A stretch of 39,661 nt of DNA from Marinobacter sp. (lineage in GTDB: Bacteria > Pseudomonadota > Gammaproteobacteria > Pseudomonadales > Oleiphilaceae). Positions within the stretch are counted from its first letter, which is position 1. Every line of letters starts with the position of its first letter. The DNA lies in contig JAJUKC010000016.1 of assembly GCA_029264995.1 (NCBI GenBank), forward strand, positions 1-39,661, written 5' to 3'. Below are positions 32,381-39,661 of the stretch, one piece after another. Position numbers and translations under genes: made by a program. The notes below the pieces were generated by a model. That model was not told the DNA's origin. It saw nothing but the letters and a program-made list of their open reading frames with translations, and made no database searches.

Positions 32381-34954
32381 TCAGGATTCTGACGCCTTCC
32401 CGGAGCCGGAGGTTCGCCGGTACATCCACGCCAGGCCAAGCAGCGCCAGCCCCAGCCCCATAAAGGCAGCAACCCGCCACAGTCCCTGCAGCCCGGCCAT
32501 ATCCACCAGAAAGATCTTGCCGATGACCAGACCAAGCAGAATCATTCCTGCCTTGTGCAGCAACGCACTCCGGTTCTGGGTGGACCAGAGAATTGCGGCA
32601 ATGGCGTAAAGCATGCCCACCGCCGAATAGGTATAAAGCTCACCCTCGCTCATGCCGCTGGCTATCGTCATCTCCGAGCCCTGCCACAGTTGCCGGATTT
32701 CGAGCAACGTGAACAGTCCGAATGCCCCGGCGGCGACACACAGAGACCAGCGAACCGGAACCAGATCCGAGAACCGGCTGTTCGCCAGGGCCAGCAGAAC
32801 CGGCGCGCCATAGGCCAGCAACAACATATTGAAGACCGGGGTGTCACCAACCACGATGGTTGCCCACCATGGATTGTGTACCACAACCAGCACCAGATAG
32901 CTCAGCACGCTGAGGACCAGCAGCACACGGGCCAGCAGTCGATACAACCAGCCCAGAGCCCCGGCCACGCTGGCCCGGAACACGTAGACCATACTCAAAG
33001 CCCCCCAAAGCAAGGTGTTGAGTGACGCCTCGGTGAACCCGTATTCATGGGCAAATATATTGCCATCGTACAACCAGTAGCGGAGTTCGGCCCCCAGGAA
33101 CAAAACCAGCAAATGCAGAGTGACCGCTTCCAGCCAGGGCCTGATGGCTTCGGCCCGGGCCAGCCAGGTGGCACCCGCCGCAAACAGCGTTGCTCCACCG
33201 TAGGTCCAGAGCGACCAGTGCCCGTCGCCCTCATAGGTCTGCAACCAGGGATTAAACGTCAGCCTGGCCACAACAATCGCCAACAGGACTTTGAGAACAA
33301 GAAACAGCTCCGGCGCCTGGTAACGCCGCCCAAGCCAGACAAGGCTGACAAACTGAGCCGCCAGCGCCAGGGTCATCGAGGCTTCCTGCAGCCACATGGC
33401 GACCGCCAGAGAGTAACACCCATGGGCGGCCAGAATCGCCCAGACCAGGCCCGCTCGATACGCGTGGTTTCGCTCCAGCTGCCACGCCAGCCCACCGTAA
33501 ACCGCGGCGGCCAACAGTGACGCAATGGCCCAACTACCCGAGGCCTGGCCACCCGGAATCAGCAACCAGCCCAACACCAGCCAGACGACAGGCGCGAGCA
33601 TGACCAGCGACGCCCAGCGCCTGAGTGTTAATTGACTCCGCCACTGCCAGAGACCGGTTAACACCACCACAATTGAGGCCACAATCAGATACGTCAGGAA
33701 ATCCTGGTGGTAATCCGGAGCCAGCGGCATGAACAGCACCTCGGCACTCCAGCGGCCGGACCATGCCAGCCAACCGGCAAACGTGGCGAGCACTGCCGCC
33801 CAGGGCAGATACCAGAGCTGTTGCCGACTCTGAGGCAACAGCACAGCCAACGGCAGGATCAGCAACCAGGCCAGGAAAGAGGGGGCATCAACGGGTTGCC
33901 CGTATATGGAAGCGCCCCAGACCAACAGCACCGCCAACAAAGCCTCGCGGCGACGCTCAGGGCTCAGCTGTCGGCGACCGGGCAAAAAAGAGAAGAGCAG
34001 AAGGAGCACCGGCAGATAGCAGGCAATCGCCAGACTGTTGGTTTCACTCGCGGCCACCAGCAACCACCACAGACCTGCACCGGCGAGCGTGCCATACCAG
34101 AGCCAGGGCCGGTAAACATGCTGCATCAATAACAGAGAGCTGGTGGTAATCACCACACTGTAACTGAGCACAAAGGCCGCGCTGCCGCCTTCCCCGCCAA
34201 CCAGTAATGGCACAAGATAGGCGCCGCTTAATCCCATAATAGCCAGCAGTGGGCCATGGACAAGCGCCAGGGCCATGGTGGCAAGTGACACCAGCGCAAG
34301 CCCGACCAACGCCAGGACGGGGCCGATCAGCTGATAGTGATGAACACCCGCCAGCATGGCGGCATAAAGCGTGACACTTCCGCCACCGGCAAGTGCCGCA
34401 AAGACCTGATCCGTGCCCAGATGGCGTCGCCGCAGGAGTTCAGCCGCAGCATGGAGAGCAACCCCGGTCACCAGGGCCATCAGCAACTGCTGTGCAGGGC
34501 CAATCAAACCGGCATTGATCGAGTGGCTGACCATAAAAATACCGGCCAGGCTGACGCTCAATCCACCCAGCCACACCATCCAGTTCTCTTTCAGGGCCTG
34601 AGCGAAGCGGGTTTCCACAGAAGGACGGCGATAGTCGGCGGACGGAACAACCGCTTCCAGCTCGGCGGGCGCAGACTCCGGTTCCAGCGGGAGCGCGGTG
34701 TTATCAACATTGGCGTCAGCGGTATCGGGCACCGCTTGAGCAGCCGATGCCGCCTCCTCAGTCCCAGACTGGGGTTGCAACTGTTGACGCTTCAGCGCCT
34801 CCAGCTCATGCCTTAAACCGGTAACCTCCTGGCTCAGAGCTTCGATCCGGCTGGCATGGCGATCCCGCTGGCGAAAAGCCAGAAACCCCAGCAGTGAGCC
34901 AACTGGCACAAGCAGCAGAACACCCGCAATCAGCAGATAAAACAAAGCTTCCAA
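32381..34954 (-). CDS. DUF2339 large membrane protein
   Basis: An 857-residue polytopic inner-membrane protein. Residues 1-28 are a membrane anchor, 30-62 a coiled coil (ALSQEVTGLRHELEALKRQQ), 63-110 a low-complexity Glu/Ala-rich linker, then about 20 or more hydrophobic helices to the C-terminus. The DUF2339 core opens with ENWMVWLGGLSVSLAGIFMV. Function unknown; possibly cell-wall or envelope related in pseudomonads. The start appears to be TTG at 34954, since no ATG is found there; AAGGATAAG lies upstream. Confidence 0.85.
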   Translation of the reverse strand: MEALFYLLIAGVLLLVPVGSLLGFLAFRQRDRHASRIEALSQEVTGLRHELEALKRQQLQPQSGTEEAASAAQAVPDTADANVDNTALPLEPESAPAELEAVVPSADYRRPSVETRFAQALKENWMVWLGGLSVSLAGIFMVSHSINAGLIGPAQQLLMALVTGVALHAAAELLRRRHLGTDQVFAALAGGGSVTLYAAMLAGVHHYQLIGPVLALVGLALVSLATMALALVHGPLLAIMGLSGAYLVPLLVGGEGGSAAFVLSYSVVITTSSLLLMQHVYRPWLWYGTLAGAGLWWLLVAASETNSLAIACYLPVLLLLFSFLPGRRQLSPERRREALLAVLLVWGASIYGQPVDAPSFLAWLLILPLAVLLPQSRQQLWYLPWAAVLATFAGWLAWSGRWSAEVLFMPLAPDYHQDFLTYLIVASIVVVLTGLWQWRSQLTLRRWASLVMLAPVVWLVLGWLLIPGGQASGSWAIASLLAAAVYGGLAWQLERNHAYRAGLVWAILAAHGCYSLAVAMWLQEASMTLALAAQFVSLVWLGRRYQAPELFLVLKVLLAIVVARLTFNPWLQTYEGDGHWSLWTYGGATLFAAGATWLARAEAIRPWLEAVTLHLLVLFLGAELRYWLYDGNIFAHEYGFTEASLNTLLWGALSMVYVFRASVAGALGWLYRLLARVLLVLSVLSYLVLVVVHNPWWATIVVGDTPVFNMLLLAYGAPVLLALANSRFSDLVPVRWSLCVAAGAFGLFTLLEIRQLWQGSEMTIASGMSEGELYTYSAVGMLYAIAAILWSTQNRSALLHKAGMILLGLVIGKIFLVDMAGLQGLWRVAAFMGLGLALLGLAWMYRRTSGSGKASES

Positions 34955-34981
34955 TGGACTTATCCTTGTCGTGTCGTTACG

Positions 34982-35356
34982 TCAGGGTTGCACCACCCCG
35001 GATTGAGGCACCAGGCAATTGATCATGGTAATCGACAGATCCCGGAATACTGCTTGAGACATCACGTTATCCGGAAACCGGTCGGCCATCGCTCGCCGGC
35101 AGAGTGAAGAACGACTTTCTGCCATCTGCACACAATCATTGAACTCCGACCCGCTATCCCGACCCGTCGCCTCGCGACAAAAATCCGGAATCCGGCCGAC
35201 CACAAAATCAAGTACGTCACCCCGGCTTACAGGGTTAGCTGCCAGGTTGCTGAACCGATCAGCACCGGTCGTGGCCGGGGCTTCCCGGGTCTGGTCCCAC
35301 AATACGTAGAGCAATGCGGCAGAAACCAGCGTTACTGTGACAACGGGCATCTTCAT
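34982..35356 (-). CDS. hypothetical exported protein
   Basis: A 124-residue protein with an N-terminal hydrophobic helix (VVTVTLVSAALLYVLWDQ) that may serve as signal or membrane anchor. The rest is soluble with four cysteines (PDFCREA, NDCVQMA, SLCRRAM, INCLVP), probably periplasmic with disulfides. No family recognised. Same strand as the DUF2339 gene, 27 bases upstream of it, so likely co-transcribed. Confidence 0.7.
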   Translation of the reverse strand: MKMPVVTVTLVSAALLYVLWDQTREAPATTGADRFSNLAANPVSRGDVLDFVVGRIPDFCREATGRDSGSEFNDCVQMAESRSSLCRRAMADRFPDNVMSQAVFRDLSITMINCLVPQSGVVQP

Positions 35357-35478
35357 TACAAATCCTTAAAACAGAGTGGCGCGCCATTGTAAAGAAGAAC
35401 AATCCGAGCTGCCTCATTGAACACCGGTTGAATACCATAGTGAACTCCCAAATTCTGAACCGAAAACGGAGCATCCTC

Positions 35479-36222
35479 ATGAAAGGGAAACTCGGACTTC
35501 TCGCTGCCATGCTCGTTCTGGCCGGCTGTGCCACCGCTTCCGAGCAACTGCGCGTTTACACCGAACAATATCCTCCTTATAACATGACCACCAGCGGTCA
35601 GCCCTTTGCCCATTCAGAATCCGAAATCACCGGCCTCTGCACCGATGTGCTCAAAGCTGTTCTTGAGAATGCCAAGGTCGACTACAGCATCAAACTGCGT
35701 GACCTCAGCTATGGCATGAACCGCGCCCAACGGCACGAAGACCACGGTATCTACTGTGTGTCCAAAACGGACGAGCGGGAGCCCTTCTTTGAATGGGTGG
35801 GACCACTCTCCAGCATCAAGTGGACCCTGTTTGCCAAGCCCGGCTCCAGCATCAAACTGGACGATCTTGAGGATGCCCGTGACTACCGTATTGGTGGCTA
35901 CAAAGGCGATGTGATGACGGGATACCTGGAAGACAAAGGATTCGACGTTTCTGCCATCACCAACAATGGTCTGAATGCCAAGCGGCTGGAACAAGATCAG
36001 ATCGACCTTTGGGTAGCCGATGGCCTGGCAGGCCCCTACCTTGCCGCCGATGCCTCCGACGTGACCGGCCTTGAGGCTGTCCTTGTTTTCCGCGAAACCC
36101 CGATGTATCTCGCCATTAACAAGGACTCTGATCCCGCCCTGGTCAAGGCCCTGAATGAGGCTTACCAGGCCATGCAGGAAAGTGGTGAGATAGACACCAT
36201 TTCGCGTTCTTACGGGCTCTGA
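35479..36222 (+). CDS. periplasmic solute-binding protein (SBP family 3) lipoprotein
   Basis: A 247-residue lipoprotein, Cys17 in LVLAGC. The mature part is a family 3 solute-binding fold: LRVYTEQYPPYNMTTSGQ, the GICTDVL-like GLCTDVLKAVLENA, RTEPRE-like TDEREPFFEWVGPLS and the final second-lobe segment VKALNEAYQAMQESGEIDT. Known relatives bind amino acids for ABC transporters or act as sensors. No permease or ATPase gene is adjacent, so it probably works alone or with a distant partner. ATG at 35479 with GGAG upstream. Confidence 0.88.
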   Translation: MKGKLGLLAAMLVLAGCATASEQLRVYTEQYPPYNMTTSGQPFAHSESEITGLCTDVLKAVLENAKVDYSIKLRDLSYGMNRAQRHEDHGIYCVSKTDEREPFFEWVGPLSSIKWTLFAKPGSSIKLDDLEDARDYRIGGYKGDVMTGYLEDKGFDVSAITNNGLNAKRLEQDQIDLWVADGLAGPYLAADASDVTGLEAVLVFRETPMYLAINKDSDPALVKALNEAYQAMQESGEIDTISRSYGL

Positions 36223-36242
36223 TCGCCAAGTGGCTTTTTGCC

Positions 36243-36274
36243 GGCCCCGCTAGCTCTCAGGCTGACTCGGGGCC
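36243..36274. terminator. GC-rich inverted repeat between convergent genes
   Basis: GGCCCCG (36243-36249) and CGGGGCC (36268-36274) pair across an 18-base loop, between the solute-binding gene stop and the convergent chemoreceptor remnant. Weak as a terminator because of the long loop. Confidence 0.35.
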
Positions 36275-36280
36275 AGCAGC

Positions 36281-36553
36281 CTATGCATTGCTCACCTGAA
36301 ACTGACCGGTCAGGTTTTTCAGCTTGTTTGCCGACAGGTGCGTCATCTCCGCTCCCTTGCCGATCTCGTCCGTGCGTTCATTCGAGGCGCGGATACTCTC
36401 AGTTTCCCGGATGACACGGGTAAACTGATTTTTGGCGCGAGCCACCACCTCTTCCATGCTTACCCGCATTTCCTGCTCCGTGGTCGAGGCATTTTCGATT
36501 TCGTTCTGCTGTAGATCAGCGCCCTTCAACATCCGTTCTATATCGTTTACCAC
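36281..36553 (-). pseudogene. methyl-accepting chemotaxis protein tail remnant
   Basis: A 90-codon frame without transmembrane or sensor region. The first part (LQQNEIENASTTEQEMRVSM, EEVVARA) resembles the signalling-domain start QxxEIE-VATA-xEEM-xSxxEV-A of chemoreceptors, and the end (GAEMTHLSANKLKNLTGQFQ, VSNA) resembles the receptor C-terminus, with most of the coiled-coil hairpin between them absent. Either a deleted chemoreceptor or a small coiled-coil protein. Start would be GTG at 36553 with no convincing ribosome site. The key CheA/CheW-contact tip is not present. Confidence 0.45.
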
Positions 36554-36575
36554 CTTCTGAGGGGCGCCCCTGAGC

Positions 36576-37430
36576 TCAGCGGGTCTTCAGATTCTCCAGA
36601 AACTCAGCCATTTCTGCTTGCATGTCGACAACACGTTGCCGCCATTCCGCCTTGTAGGCCGCAAACTCCTCGCTCAATTTGCTCAATTGCAACTGGGCTT
36701 CGGCGGCGGTCGCGGTGCTCTCCGCAAGCGTTTTCAAGTTGGCTTCAGACAACTGTTCCCGCTGGTCTTCAAGCCTGATTACCGTTTCGTTCAAGGTACG
36801 TCTGTCCTCCGGCGTTGCTGATGGGGTAGATTTAAGGGCTTCCCGCAGGGATTCAGACAGCTCTTCCAGATGCAGGCTCAGCTGATCACCGTACTCTTCC
36901 GCCAACGCCGACATATCGTCATTCATACTCTCGGCCTGTTTCTCAAGCTCCCGCCCCAATCTCTCAAGCTCAACCGCCATTTCATCCGATTGATTGGCCC
37001 AGCGATTCTTCAGATCTTCACCCAGTTTTTCCAGCTGCCCAACAAGACTTCCCCAAACCGGGCCCTGTTTCAGGGCATCGCCGGTGCGATAATAATCCAC
37101 CAGCCAGTCGTCACCTTTACGTACCAGATAGGTTAAGGACTCCGTGGCTTCGTTTTGGCCCTCCAGACCACTCAGGGTGGTGGTTACCCGGGCCAGATTA
37201 TCATCAATGACCACACGCCCCCACTCAATGCTCACGTTCTGCCATTGCTGTTCAAAACCATCGAATGCCGCTTCATCGACCAGGGTTGAATAATCTGCGG
37301 CCGCTTCAGCATCCTCTTCAAGTACAGCTTGCCAAAACGCTTCCGATACTTCCTGGGGCGATTCCGGGCGACTGCACCCTGTCGCCATGAGTACGGAAAA
37401 CACCAGAAAAGGAAAAAGTACATATTTCAT
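36576..37430 (-). CDS. lipoprotein with C-terminal coiled coil
   Basis: A 284-residue lipoprotein, lipobox Cys19 (LMATGC). Residues about 25-125 look like a DUF4878/NTF2-like domain (SPQEVSEAFWQAVLEEDAEA, then LTYLVRKGDDWLVDYYRTG). Residues about 130-284 are charged and heptad-like, with several Ala/Glu/Leu-rich helices, so coiled coil. It probably sits in the periplasm attached to a membrane. Family function is unknown. ATG at 37430 with AGGT upstream. Complete. Confidence 0.78.
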   Translation of the reverse strand: MKYVLFPFLVFSVLMATGCSRPESPQEVSEAFWQAVLEEDAEAAADYSTLVDEAAFDGFEQQWQNVSIEWGRVVIDDNLARVTTTLSGLEGQNEATESLTYLVRKGDDWLVDYYRTGDALKQGPVWGSLVGQLEKLGEDLKNRWANQSDEMAVELERLGRELEKQAESMNDDMSALAEEYGDQLSLHLEELSESLREALKSTPSATPEDRRTLNETVIRLEDQREQLSEANLKTLAESTATAAEAQLQLSKLSEEFAAYKAEWRQRVVDMQAEMAEFLENLKTR

Positions 37431-37493
37431 TGATCAACCTCATCGATCGCTCGGGAACAGTGACCCGGATTTTACATCAGGTGAAGGACAGCA

Positions 37494-38171
37494 TTAGCGA
37501 CGATTGCCCATCGTTAAGATATCGTCGTACTCCCACACTCTCACCACTGCACCGCCCGAAGTGATTCCGCTAATGGTCTCGAGCTCGTTGACCATGGCCG
37601 ACGCTACGGCTTCCGCTTCAATCGCCCGATATTTTCTCAGTGGCCCGATCAACGCCCGATTCGCAACCGGCATGACGGCCACACCAAGAGCCTCGGCCGT
37701 TCGAGCCTCCTTGCGCTGCCCCAGCAACAGGCTCGGGTGGTAAATCGCAAGATAAGGAAATTTCAGCGCCCGGACATTGTCCTCAAGCTCTCCTTTGACT
37801 CGATTATAGAAAACCGGGGATTGCGACGATGCTCCGATGGCCGACATCAGAATCAATGCCCGTGCACCGGCGTTACGGGCCATCTGAGCTGCCTTCAATG
37901 CATAGTCATGATCGACCTTGCGAAAGGCTTCTCTGGAGCCTGCCTTTTTCAGGGTTGTTCCAAGGCAACAGATCAGGACATCCACCTGGAAAGCGTCAGG
38001 CTGAGCCTCCATCGCATCAAAATCCATGAAGCGCTGCTCCAGTTTCGGATTTTCCACGACCATCGGCCGGCGAACCGGAGCGATCACAGTTGATATCTCC
38101 GGCTGCTGGAGGAGTTTCTCCACCACCATGCCTCCGGTCAGGCCGGTAGCGCCTAAAACCATCACTTTCAT
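37494..38171 (-). CDS. NAD(P)-binding atypical SDR / epimerase-like protein
   Basis: A 225-residue Rossmann protein: KVMVLGATGLTGGMVVEKLL gives the GxxGxxG nucleotide motif, followed by CCLGTTLKKAGSREAFRKVD (a TIP30/HTATIP2-like motif), ILMSAIGASSQSPVFYNRVKG and IYHPSLLLGQRKE. The YNRVK motif supplies the SDR Tyr-x-x-x-Lys. Substrate unknown. ATG at 38171. Cytosolic. Confidence 0.85.
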   Translation of the reverse strand: MKVMVLGATGLTGGMVVEKLLQQPEISTVIAPVRRPMVVENPKLEQRFMDFDAMEAQPDAFQVDVLICCLGTTLKKAGSREAFRKVDHDYALKAAQMARNAGARALILMSAIGASSQSPVFYNRVKGELEDNVRALKFPYLAIYHPSLLLGQRKEARTAEALGVAVMPVANRALIGPLRKYRAIEAEAVASAMVNELETISGITSGGAVVRVWEYDDILTMGNRR

Positions 38172-38267
38172 TCGGTGTCCCCTGTGTTCATCGCTTCTGA
38201 TTGGTTGCCGGATTGCGTAGGATGATACTCGTAAACACCCGAATCCGAGCTCTCAACACGTGCCACT

Positions 38268-38681
38268 ATGCTGAAATTATCCAATGCCGTCGAACTGGCA
38301 GACTGGGAAATCCAGATTACGCAGATACGGTCCCAGGGGGCAGGCGGCCAGAATGTGAATAAGGTTGCCTCTGCCGTTCACCTCCGGTTCGACGTCCTGC
38401 ATTCCACCCTGCCGCCGTTTTACAAAGAACGTTTGATGGCATTGTCCGACCAGCGCATCAGTAAAGACGGCGTGATTGTGATCAAGGGGCAGTCTTTCCG
38501 CACGTTTGAGCAGAACAAAGAGGACGCGCTGAACCGACTCAAGACTCTCATTCAGGAGGCAGTAAAGCCGCAAAAAGCCCGCCGGCCAACACGGCCTACA
38601 AAATCGTCACAAAAGCGACGCGTAGACTCAAAGACAAAACGTGGTGCGGTCAAGTCATTGCGGGGTAATGTCAAGGTTTAG
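38268..38681 (+). CDS. arfB: alternative ribosome-rescue factor ArfB
   Basis: A 137-residue codon-independent peptidyl-tRNA hydrolase that rescues stalled ribosomes. The RF-1 domain carries the catalytic GGQ at residues 26-28 (RSQGAGGQNVNKVASAVHLR), the same position as in E. coli ArfB. The basic tail (PQKARRPTRPTKSSQKRRVD and on) inserts into the empty mRNA channel in known structures. ATG at 38268. Complete. Confidence 0.95.
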   Translation: MLKLSNAVELADWEIQITQIRSQGAGGQNVNKVASAVHLRFDVLHSTLPPFYKERLMALSDQRISKDGVIVIKGQSFRTFEQNKEDALNRLKTLIQEAVKPQKARRPTRPTKSSQKRRVDSKTKRGAVKSLRGNVKV

Positions 38682-38708
38682 AACGACCATCCGAACTTGG
38701 ACAATTTG

Positions 38709-38733
38709 CCCACAGAATCTGTGGATAACTCTG
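38709..38733 (+). other. DnaA-box-like motif with dyad (copy 2)
   Basis: CCACAGA and TCTGTGG (38710-38716, 38718-38724) form a perfect dyad with a one-base loop, and TGTGGATAA (38720-38728) is a DnaA-box complement. Same layout as the element at 29506. It lies in the 235-base gap between arfB and the hydroxylase gene, which otherwise holds no feature I can support. Confidence 0.5.
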
Positions 38734-38916
38734 TGTGAAGTCTCAGGATAGGTGTGCCGAAACCCCATCATCCCTGGGGTGCCCGATGTTGGAGGCTATT
38801 TGATCAGGTTGTCCGATTCCGCCAACGGGGCCCGACAAGCTGGCGTAAATGAACACAGGATTTCACTGCGACTGTGGCACGATGGAATCTCAGCTACTCC
38901 CTGTACGAGGTGATTC

Positions 38917-39441
38917 ATGATTGGCTTTCCGGTCGCCCTGATTTTTGCCAACGGCGTTGAATGGTATGCCCATAAATACATCCTCCACGGGACACCACGG
39001 CCGGGAAAACCCAGATACAGCCCGGTACCGAAGTCCATGAAAAGCCACTGGCAGCATCACAAGATCGTGCGCACCACGGATTACCGCGACGAAGGCTATG
39101 AAGAAGGGTTGTCCAACTGGCGCACCCGGAACGAAGTCGCCTCCCTGCTTGCGCTCACTGCGGTTACCTCTCTGGCGCTACCGGTAGCCCCGTTTTTTAC
39201 ACTGGGCACCTACTACGCGGCCGGCCGGTACTTCTATGTGCACCGGCGCTCTCACCTGGAACCCGAGTGGGGAAAGAAGGCCATTCCCTGGCATTACAAT
39301 CACTATATGAACACCGATCAGGACGCCAACTGGTGCGTCACCCGTCCCTGGTTCGACTACATCATGGGGACCCGTATTAAAGCGAACCCGGACCTCGCGG
39401 AATGCAACCCTCTCGGAGTGAAGTTACGCACCTTTGTCTAA
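38917..39441 (+). CDS. fatty-acid hydroxylase / sterol desaturase family protein
   Basis: A 174-residue integral membrane di-iron hydroxylase-like protein. Histidine clusters typical of the family are present: HKYILHG (residues 18-24), HWQHH, then HRRSH and HYNHYM near the C-terminus. Two hydrophobic spans lie near residues 2-15 and 75-100. Lipid substrate unknown. It is shorter than many family members (200-270), which have more N-terminal helices, but the ATG at 38917 has a good GAGGTGA site, so I take it as complete. Confidence 0.78.
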   Translation: MIGFPVALIFANGVEWYAHKYILHGTPRPGKPRYSPVPKSMKSHWQHHKIVRTTDYRDEGYEEGLSNWRTRNEVASLLALTAVTSLALPVAPFFTLGTYYAAGRYFYVHRRSHLEPEWGKKAIPWHYNHYMNTDQDANWCVTRPWFDYIMGTRIKANPDLAECNPLGVKLRTFV

Positions 39442-39576
39442 CAACCGTTGAACCGTCTATTTCATCGTCTTTTTTGGTAGTGCAATCATAAATTGTCCGA
39501 ACCTAAACAAAAGCGAACACTCACCGCACCCCCAATTCCAGGCTTTACGCCCCTTAAACGGGTAAGCAATGCCCCA

Positions 39577-39661
39577 TCAAGAACTTGGCAAACGATCAAA
39601 AGGGCTGACGGTTCCAGCACGTCGATCGCCAATGACATGCGTGTAGATTTCTGTCGTTCGA
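39577..39661 (-). CDS. tyrosine recombinase C-terminus, integron-integrase-like (partial)
   Basis: Only the last 27 codons are in the window; the gene continues beyond the right edge. The peptide reads RTTEIYTHVIGDRRAGTVSP, then FDRLPSS and a TGA at 39577. The nucleophile tyrosine is in EIYTHV, the universal tyrosine-recombinase ending. The following Gly-rich turn and SP-[FL]-D resemble the IntI C-terminus (YTHV-x-G..G-x-x-SPLD), which XerC/D lack. The integrase points left, so its start, attI and any cassettes would lie to the right, outside the window. Confidence 0.75.
   Translation of the reverse strand, partial: RTTEIYTHVIGDRRAGTVSPFDRLPSS

Noticed and set aside
39436..39453. GTCTAAC-AACC-GTTGAAC, matching both attC end consensuses (RYYYAAC and GTTRRRY) near the integrase
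   Set aside because: The two ends are only four bases apart and overlap the hydroxylase stop codon; real attC sites span at least about 55 bases. It also lies on the 3' side of the integrase, where cassettes are not expected.
1..39661. CRISPR array, tRNA, rRNA or insertion sequence
   Set aside because: No regularly spaced repeats, no cloverleaf-like sequence and no transposase motifs were seen on reading both strands by eye.

Overview
The window looks like chromosomal DNA of a Marinobacter-like marine gammaproteobacterium. This rests on high-GC coding throughout, mostly with G/C at third codon positions, strong Shine-Dalgarno sites, and gene types typical of that group (EfpL, DUF1415, DUF2059, TIGR02647, DUF482, ArfB, an integron-type recombinase). 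The genus is inferred from recalled gene types; no alignment was possible. No rRNA, tRNA, CRISPR array or insertion sequence was recognised.

Left part (0-7.3 kb): on the minus strand, dadA, a SUI1-family factor, a DUF4136 lipoprotein, a YigZ/IMPACT protein and a sensor kinase/response regulator pair. The pair is divergent from a small Spy/CpxP-like periplasmic protein, and a good CpxR-type box lies between them, so this appears to be a Cpx-like envelope-stress unit. Then come a DUF482/FemAB-like acyltransferase, a tiny membrane protein and a dodecin.

Middle left (7.4-21.3 kb): housekeeping and accessory genes mixed with an unusual number of damaged genes. These are a truncated DUF3750 gene, a 3' fragment of azlC next to intact azlD, a sodium-dependent (NSS) transporter reduced to its two ends, a Sir2-like C-terminal scrap, an ABC-F ATPase whose two halves are fused into one, and a PCMT gene with only its two ends left. 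Several keep their start signal and their native C-terminus and have lost only the middle. Intact here are leucine dehydrogenase, DUF1415, parvulin, DUF2059, a transglycosylase, a LysR regulator with an 11-base homopolymer near its end, a long-chain acyl-CoA ligase, an Lrp regulator, AstA and a DUF1338 2-oxoacid dioxygenase-like gene translationally coupled to astA.

Middle right (21.4-29.5 kb): an AbiTii-domain protein, an L,D-transpeptidase with a coupled lipoprotein, DUF1328, an EamA exporter, TIGR02647, then a tightly overlapping operon (lytic transglycosylase, spermidine-synthase-like protein, RsuA-type pseudouridine synthase), EfpL and an acyl-CoA thioesterase.

Right part (29.6-39.7 kb): PhoD-like phosphatase, enoyl-CoA hydratase, a large DUF2339 membrane protein, a periplasmic solute-binding lipoprotein, a chemoreceptor-tail remnant, a coiled-coil lipoprotein, an NAD(P)-binding epimerase-like protein, ArfB and a fatty-acid hydroxylase-like protein. 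The last 85 bases encode, on the minus strand, the C-terminus of a tyrosine recombinase resembling integron integrases. The window therefore probably stops at the 3' flank of a chromosomal integron.

The two most notable signals are the series of genes with internal deletions and the integron edge. The deletions may be real genome erosion or an assembly artefact; the sequence alone cannot decide.
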